Positions 23,482 through 26,794 of a DNA stretch of 26,794 nucleotides are shown in pieces. Made by a program: the position numbers and the translations under genes. Below the pieces are notes generated by a model that saw only the letters and a list, made by a program, of their open reading frames with translations, did not search any database and had not been told where the DNA came from. The first letter of the stretch is position 1; each line of letters starts with the position of its first letter. The DNA is from a virus. The stretch is taken from positions 1 through 26,794 of the IMG/VR virus record IMGVR_UViG_3300048921_000314, one strand, 5' to 3'.

Positions 23482-24360
23482 TCAAGTTTGCTTATCTTTT
23501 GGGGCGAGTAATCTAGAAATAGCGTGTGTTAGTTCTGCTTCATCCTTGAGTGCTTGTGACAAACGTTCCGACAGCTCCCCTAAAACAACCCGTACGCTAG
23601 CGGCATAACCGAGACAGTCTTCATCTGACATGTTATGGATTCCATCACTCAATGCGTTGTGTAGGAGCTTTAAAGGATTGTGGCCATTCACTAATAAGCT
23701 TTCAGGCATGGCGGGTTTTGCAATCTCTAATGCTTTTGTAAATTGAGTTTCTGCAATCGCCGTATCTAATATTGCTATGTTTTCTTTAGAGGCGCCGAGA
23801 CGTTCAAGAACCTTTATGATTTCTTTGAGGATTCTATTTTTTTGACTTTCAACTACTCGTCGATAATATACAAAAGCGCCAACTCCTAATCCTTGGTTTT
23901 CACACCTTCTTCCTTTCAAAAAGGTATCTCTGTCTGGTCCTATTAGTTTTAGTAGTCGTGCGGGTGTAGGCGGGCCAAATATTGGTGTCTCGCCAAATTT
24001 GTACAAGCTACCGAACTCGTCATCTTCGCTCCTGGTAGCCGTGACTGAATAAGTCTTTACAGATTTTTGGCAGTTCGCGCATCTATATTTTAAAAAAACG
24101 TCTTTGGATTCGTTAAAAGATAAATGTAAGTTAAAACCTGTAACGCAACGGAAAAAACGGACGCCATTACACGTCTCGTTTGAACAGTGAAGCTGGATCT
24201 CCGGAGTCTTCAGAAATTCCCCGCTTGGCGAATTCCCAACGCGTTTGGACATCATGAGGTCTGAAATGAGGATCAGTTGGTTCGGTGGGGACGATTCGAG
24301 GAATTCTGCAAATGTTTGCTTGTCTGGTTCAGCCACTGATTCTGGAGCATTGACGGTCAT
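23482..24360 (-). CDS. Zinc-ribbon protein with HEPN-like C-terminal region
   Basis: A 292-residue protein starting MTVNAPESVAEPDKQTFAEF. A zinc-ribbon-like module has Cys59-x4-Cys64 and Cys94-x2-Cys97, with Cys72 between. The C-terminal 140 residues are helical and contain LLHNALSDGIHNMSDEDCLGY, an 'LSxGIH' signature seen in HEPN-like or DUF4145-like proteins, without the Arg of the RX4-6H RNase motif. AT-rich base use again differs from the phage tail genes. It may form a unit with the DUF5677-like gene downstream. Function is unknown; nucleic acid binding through the ribbon is inference. Confidence 0.65.
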   Translation of the reverse strand: MTVNAPESVAEPDKQTFAEFLESSPPNQLILISDLMMSKRVGNSPSGEFLKTPEIQLHCSNETCNGVRFFRCVTGFNLHLSFNESKDVFLKYRCANCQKSVKTYSVTATRSEDDEFGSLYKFGETPIFGPPTPARLLKLIGPDRDTFLKGRRCENQGLGVGAFVYYRRVVESQKNRILKEIIKVLERLGASKENIAILDTAIAETQFTKALEIAKPAMPESLLVNGHNPLKLLHNALSDGIHNMSDEDCLGYAASVRVVLGELSERLSQALKDEAELTHAISRLLAPKDKQT

Positions 24361-24440
24361 TCGATATTCCCAACAGGAAAGGAAATTTGAATATCAAATT
24401 AACATCACTTTTCGTGGTTCTGTCTACCCCAGCATCTGCG

Positions 24441-24704
24441 TTAGCTATTCGTGCTTGCTACAGAGGCATAAAGCTCTTCTGCAGGAGGGATGGGTGAAGG
24501 GAGATAGGCAGAAAATTTTGTATATTTTGTGAGTCCTAGGGGCAACCCAGGGAAACAAAGCCAACCTTGGGGTTGGCTTTTGCGATGGTGGTGGACATGT
24601 CTAACCTCGGTATTGAATGACGCCGCCAGTCGGGCACGACAGGGCTGCGGACGGGCGCTTGCTGCGCCTCTGATCAAAAAGTGCGCAATTCTAGCGACGG
24701 GCAA
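24441..24704 (-). CDS. Doubtful small ORF, resembles recurrent prophage-associated ORFs of the Icd/Ash kind
   Basis: An 87-residue TTG-started frame reading ARPQPCRARLAASFNTEV and HVHHHRKSQPQGW. Similar strings are familiar from many Pseudomonas genomes as Icd/Ash-like or repetitive ORFs, but this is from memory. Reading further upstream in the same frame, an ATG at 24752 is followed by ten codons (MTQHSSHFPA) and a TAA before this segment. It may therefore be a broken gene or a repeat-derived frame. The hairpin at 24557-24581 lies inside it. Confidence 0.3.
   Translation of the reverse strand: MPVARIAHFLIRGAASARPQPCRARLAASFNTEVRHVHHHRKSQPQGWLCFPGLPLGLTKYTKFSAYLPSPIPPAEELYASVASTNS
24557..24581. 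terminator. Strong hairpin, probable rho-independent terminator
   Basis: Perfect 10-bp stem, AAAGCCAACC and GGTTGGCTTT, with a 4-nt TTGG loop. The stem ends in a run of T's on the plus strand, while the minus strand continues TTTGTTT, so it could work in either direction. It would end leftward transcription from the toxin-antitoxin region. Confidence 0.6.
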
Positions 24705-24713
24705 CGCACTTGA

Positions 24714-24748
24714 CCAGCTTTATGCGGGGAAATGCGACGAGTGCTGCG
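24714..24748. repeat. 35-bp imperfect direct repeat, copy A
   Basis: Matches copy B (25531-25565) at 32 of 35 positions; mismatches are at offsets 13, 21 and 28. It starts CCAGCTTTATGC and ends GTGCTGCG. The two copies flank the toxin-antitoxin block in the same orientation. On the minus strand both contain the same in-phase TAA after an SSxFPA-coding stretch. Confidence 0.75.
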
Positions 24749-24767
24749 TCATTCGATTCGCCAATCA

Positions 24768-25081
24768 CTACGCGAACAATTCCGCGTGACTCCCCAAGTC
24801 CACAAAGGTGATCAGGTCAGCCCGCGATTGTTCATAAATCATCAGAAAATCACCGCCGATATGGCACTCTCTGAAACCGTCCCAATTCCCGGTAAGCGCA
24901 TGGTCTCGATACTCGGCGGGTAGTTGTTCGCCTAAAAAAGCATCACCATCACCACCCGGACCTCATTCATATCCCGACGCCCGGCACGCTTGTAGCGTTC
25001 CCAGGACTTTTTAAACTCAGGCGTCTGCGCGCATTGCTTTGGCAGGTCAGCGCGCTTTTGTTTCTTCTCCTGTTTCGCCAT
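24768..25081 (-). pseudogene. YafQ/RelE-family mRNA-interferase toxin, frameshifted
   Basis: From the ATG at 25081 the frame gives 49 residues (MAKQEKKQKRADLPKQCAQT start, then PEFKKSWERYKRAG) and stops at a TAG (24932-24934) after CTT TTT. Adding one T to the T6 tract (A6 on plus, 24934-24939), or a -1 slip there, restores a 104-residue toxin. The restored part has the YafQ-type residues His61, His74, Asp78, His99 and Phe103 (DHALTG, ECHIGGD, GSHAELF). YafQ-type toxins cut mRNA on the ribosome. The start overlaps the antitoxin gene by 35 nt. It could be a true pseudogene, a read error, or a slippage-controlled gene. Confidence 0.8.
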
Positions 25082-25337
25082 CAGTGTCCCTTAGCATGTC
25101 GTCGATCGAGTCAAACTGGCGACGTATCGCATGCGCTTGTGCCATGGCACGAGCGGTCTTCTGCGAAGGAACCCGCACCTCAAATGGTATTCCCTGTGTT
25201 GTCACGACCTGGCGGAGGAAAAGACGCATGGCGTCACTGAGGCTAAGCCCACAGGCATTGAGCACAGCAGTGGCACGCTCCTTCAAATCCTCATCGATGC
25301 GGCATCGCACGTCAGTAGTCTTCAGTAATGCAGGCAT
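25047..25337 (-). CDS. DinJ/RelB-family antitoxin
   Basis: A 96-residue antitoxin starting MPALLKTTDVRCRIDEDLKE from the ATG at 25337, which has GGGAG about 8 nt upstream; the frame extends 6 codons further to a TTG, not preferred. The N-terminal 50 residues (CRIDEDLKERATAVLNACGLSLSDAMRLFLRQVV) form a ribbon-helix-helix DNA-binding domain of DinJ/RelB type. The C-terminus is charged and should wrap the toxin. It comes first in a two-gene operon with the YafQ-like toxin, overlapping by 35 nt. It probably represses its own promoter through the palindrome just upstream. Confidence 0.88.
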   Translation of the reverse strand: MPALLKTTDVRCRIDEDLKERATAVLNACGLSLSDAMRLFLRQVVTTQGIPFEVRVPSQKTARAMAQAHAIRRQFDSIDDMLRDTDGETGEETKAR

Positions 25338-25358
25338 ATCATGACTCCCTCTCAAAAT

Positions 25359-25379
25359 TGTAGCTACGTTGTGGCTACA
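25359..25379. promoter_or_regulatory. Palindromic operator upstream of the antitoxin
   Basis: TGTAGCTAC and GTGGCTACA are inverted copies with one mismatch around GTT. The site lies 21-42 bp upstream of the antitoxin start, where DinJ/RelB-type antitoxins usually bind to repress their own operon. Binding is inferred. Confidence 0.6.
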
Positions 25380-25530
25380 GTCAGAGTATGAGACAGCCCA
25401 TCAAATTTGATCAAACGCTTTTTGTTCCCAGCACGCCGCTATGCAACCCATGCGTCGGAAATCGCGGAGTCCGTAAAAAGCGAAAAACCTAGCGTTGGAA
25501 CTAAATGACGTCAATGCAGGCAAAAAGACT

Positions 25531-25565
25531 CCAGCTTTATGCAGGGAAATACGACGACTGCTGCG
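25531..25565. repeat. 35-bp imperfect direct repeat, copy B
   Basis: Second copy of the repeat at 24714-24748, 817 bp away in the same orientation, 140 bp upstream of kup's leader end. It reads CCAGCTTTATGC ... GACTGCTGCG with three differences. Together the copies bracket the toxin-antitoxin pair, and copy B is presumably the one nearer unaltered chromosome. Confidence 0.75.
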
Positions 25566-25631
25566 CTATGCTTCGCGCCGTTGCGCACGGGGAAAACCCT
25601 TGGGTCAATAAAACGTCTGTTACGAGAAGTA

Positions 25632-25669
25632 AAACAGCGCATGCTAGGGTCAGCTTAGACGCGCTGTTT
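25632..25669 (+). promoter_or_regulatory. Inverted repeat in the kup leader, with possible promoter
   Basis: AAACAGCGC and GCGCTGTTT are perfect 9-bp inverted copies separated by 20 nt. The spacer holds TGCTAGGGT, which could be an extended -10 element (TG-N-TAGGGT), so the repeat may overlap the kup promoter or form a leader hairpin. No good -35 is seen. The right arm ends 35 nt before the ATG. Confidence 0.4.
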
Positions 25670-25704
25670 ATAAGAGACCTCAGGTCAAAGGGCAGGAGTG
25701 GTTG

Positions 25705-26794
25705 ATGGGTCAGGCAAGTAGTCAGGCAGCAGGTGCCGAGCATTCCAACGCAAAGCCGATCGGCATGCTGGTGGCAGCGGTCGGGGTGGTTTACGGCGAT
25801 ATCGGTACCAGCCCGCTCTATACCCTCAAAGAGGTGTTCAACGGTGGTTATGGGGTGCAGGTCAACCATGACGGTGTGCTGGGGATCCTGGCGCTGATCT
25901 TCTGGTCGTTGATCTGGGTGGTGTCGATCAAGTACATGCTGTTCGTGCTGCGCGCCGATAACCAGGGCGAAGGCGGCATCATGGCCCTGACCGCGTTGGC
26001 GCGAAGGGCGGCGGGGGAGCGCAAGAAGTTGCGCAGTTTCCTCGTGGTGTGCGGCCTGTGCGGTGCGGCGCTGTTCTATGGCGACAGCATGATTACCCCG
26101 GCGATTTCGGTGCTGTCGGCCATTGAAGGCCTGGAACTTGCGTTCGACGGCCTGGAAAAATGGGTGGTGCCGATCGCCCTGGTGGTGCTGGTGGCGCTGT
26201 TCCTGATCCAGAAGCACGGTACCGACCGCATCGGCAAGTTGTTCGGGCCGGTGATGGTGACCTGGTTCCTGGTATTGGGTGCTCTCGGTGTGTATGGCAT
26301 TACCCTGCACCCTGAAGTGCTCAATGCCTTGAACCCGATGTGGGGCGTGCGTTTCTTCGAGGCCCACCCTGGCATTGGCGTGGCAATCCTCGGTGCGGTA
26401 GTGCTGGCGTTGACCGGTGCCGAGGCGCTGTATGCCGACATGGGCCACTTCGGCCGCAAGCCCATCGCCCGCGCCTGGTTCATCCTGGTGTTGCCGGCGC
26501 TGGTGCTCAACTATTTCGGCCAGGGCGCCATGCTGCTGGGCGACCCGGAAGCCGCACGCAACCCGTTCTACCTGTTGGCGCCGAGTTGGGCGCTGATCCC
26601 GCTGGTGGTGTTGTCCACCCTGGCCACGGTGATTGCGTCCCAGGCGGTGATCTCCGGTGCGTTCTCGTTGACGCGCCAGGCGATCCAGTTGGGTTATATC
26701 CCGCGTATGCATATCCAGCACACCTCAAGCGCCGAACAGGGCCAGATCTATATCGGTGCCGTGAACTGGTCGCTGATGGTCGGCGTGATCCTGC
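25705..26794 (+). CDS. kup: Low-affinity potassium transporter Kup (3' end outside window)
   Basis: Kup (TrkD) family potassium uptake permease of the inner membrane, a proton-coupled K+ importer. The ATG at 25705 has AGGAG 6 nt upstream and starts [20 protein letters not shown]. The family signature [19 protein letters not shown] follows in the first membrane segment, then the [20 protein letters not shown] loop, [20 protein letters not shown], and [20 protein letters not shown]. The frame stays open for 363 codons to the window edge; Kup is usually about 620-640 residues. Its codon use is host-like, so it marks the chromosome to the right of the prophage and cargo. Confidence 0.95.
   Translation, partial: MGQASSQAAGAEHSNAKPIGMLVAAVGVVYGDIGTSPLYTLKEVFNGGYGVQVNHDGVLGILALIFWSLIWVVSIKYMLFVLRADNQGEGGIMALTALARRAAGERKKLRSFLVVCGLCGAALFYGDSMITPAISVLSAIEGLELAFDGLEKWVVPIALVVLVALFLIQKHGTDRIGKLFGPVMVTWFLVLGALGVYGITLHPEVLNALNPMWGVRFFEAHPGIGVAILGAVVLALTGAEALYADMGHFGRKPIARAWFILVLPALVLNYFGQGAMLLGDPEAARNPFYLLAPSWALIPLVVLSTLATVIASQAVISGAFSLTRQAIQLGYIPRMHIQHTSSAEQGQIYIGAVNWSLMVGVIL

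Larger units (their letters stand above)
24361..24767. other. Mostly non-coding junction between zinc-ribbon gene and toxin-antitoxin block
   Basis: About 400 nt. It holds a strong hairpin (24557-24581), one copy of the 35-bp repeat (24714-24748), an AAGTGCG/CGCACTT inverted pair (24679-24685 and 24705-24711), and a minus-strand frame of doubtful reality (24441-24704). This is one of the places where the prophage's right attachment site could lie. No tRNA was found. Confidence 0.55.
25338..25704. other. Intergenic region between antitoxin and kup
   Basis: A 367-nt stretch between the leftward antitoxin and rightward kup. It holds the TA operator palindrome (25359-25379), repeat copy B (25531-25565), and the kup leader with its inverted repeat (25632-25669) and ribosome site. 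The plus-strand frame 25505-25705 has no support and is rejected. Promoters for both directions must lie here. Confidence 0.6.

Noticed and set aside
25505-25705. Small plus-strand frame upstream of kup
   Set aside because: It overlaps repeat copy B and the kup leader, lacks a ribosome site and shows no recognisable protein pattern.
25537-26721. A 394-codon minus-strand frame opposite kup
   Set aside because: Kup is unmistakable on the plus strand; this frame is rich in His, Gln and Arg and has no family signal.

Overview
This window is the late (structural and lysis) half of a P2-superfamily prophage of the HP1/K139-like type, with a cargo region at its right end and the start of a chromosomal gene, kup. 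The high-GC codon use, the kup sequence, and prophage and cargo proteins of a familiar Pseudomonas style suggest a Pseudomonas host, probably of the fluorescens lineage. That host call is inference. The integrase, repressor, replication genes and cos site are not present and presumably lie to the left of base 1.

Layout. 1-2487 (minus strand): portal (cut by the window edge) and large terminase subunit, as in P2 Q-P. 2488-2648: divergent late-promoter region with a clean inverted repeat. 2649-6983 (plus): capsid and head-completion genes in P2 order (O, N, M, L, R, S). 6995-8566: HP1-type tail sheath and tube. 8566-10056: small DksA/TraR zinc finger and a lysis cassette (holin-like, SAR-type lysozyme, Rz with nested Rz1). 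10099-12549: tail chaperone with a programmed -1 frameshift, then tape measure. 12546-19812: baseplate, fibre, fibre chaperone, hub and spike. Genes overlap by 1-28 nt almost throughout, as in one translationally coupled late operon.

From about 19.8 kb the base composition becomes clearly AT-richer and the gene content changes to accessory cargo. It holds a HEPN protein resembling ApeA-type abortive-infection proteins (plus strand), a LexA-boxed two-gene operon, a DUF5677-like protein, a zinc-ribbon protein with a HEPN-like C-terminus, and a DinJ/RelB-YafQ toxin-antitoxin pair whose toxin is frameshifted at a homopolymer (all minus strand). A 35-bp imperfect direct repeat brackets the toxin-antitoxin block. 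kup begins at 25705 with a good ribosome binding site and runs off the window.

The phage late genes build a contractile-tailed virion and lyse the cell. The cargo looks like a defence or moron hotspot between the last tail gene and the bacterial flank. The most promising lead for something undescribed is the 19.9-24.4 kb group of HEPN-like and SOS-controlled genes. No attachment site, tRNA, CRISPR array or insertion sequence could be identified.
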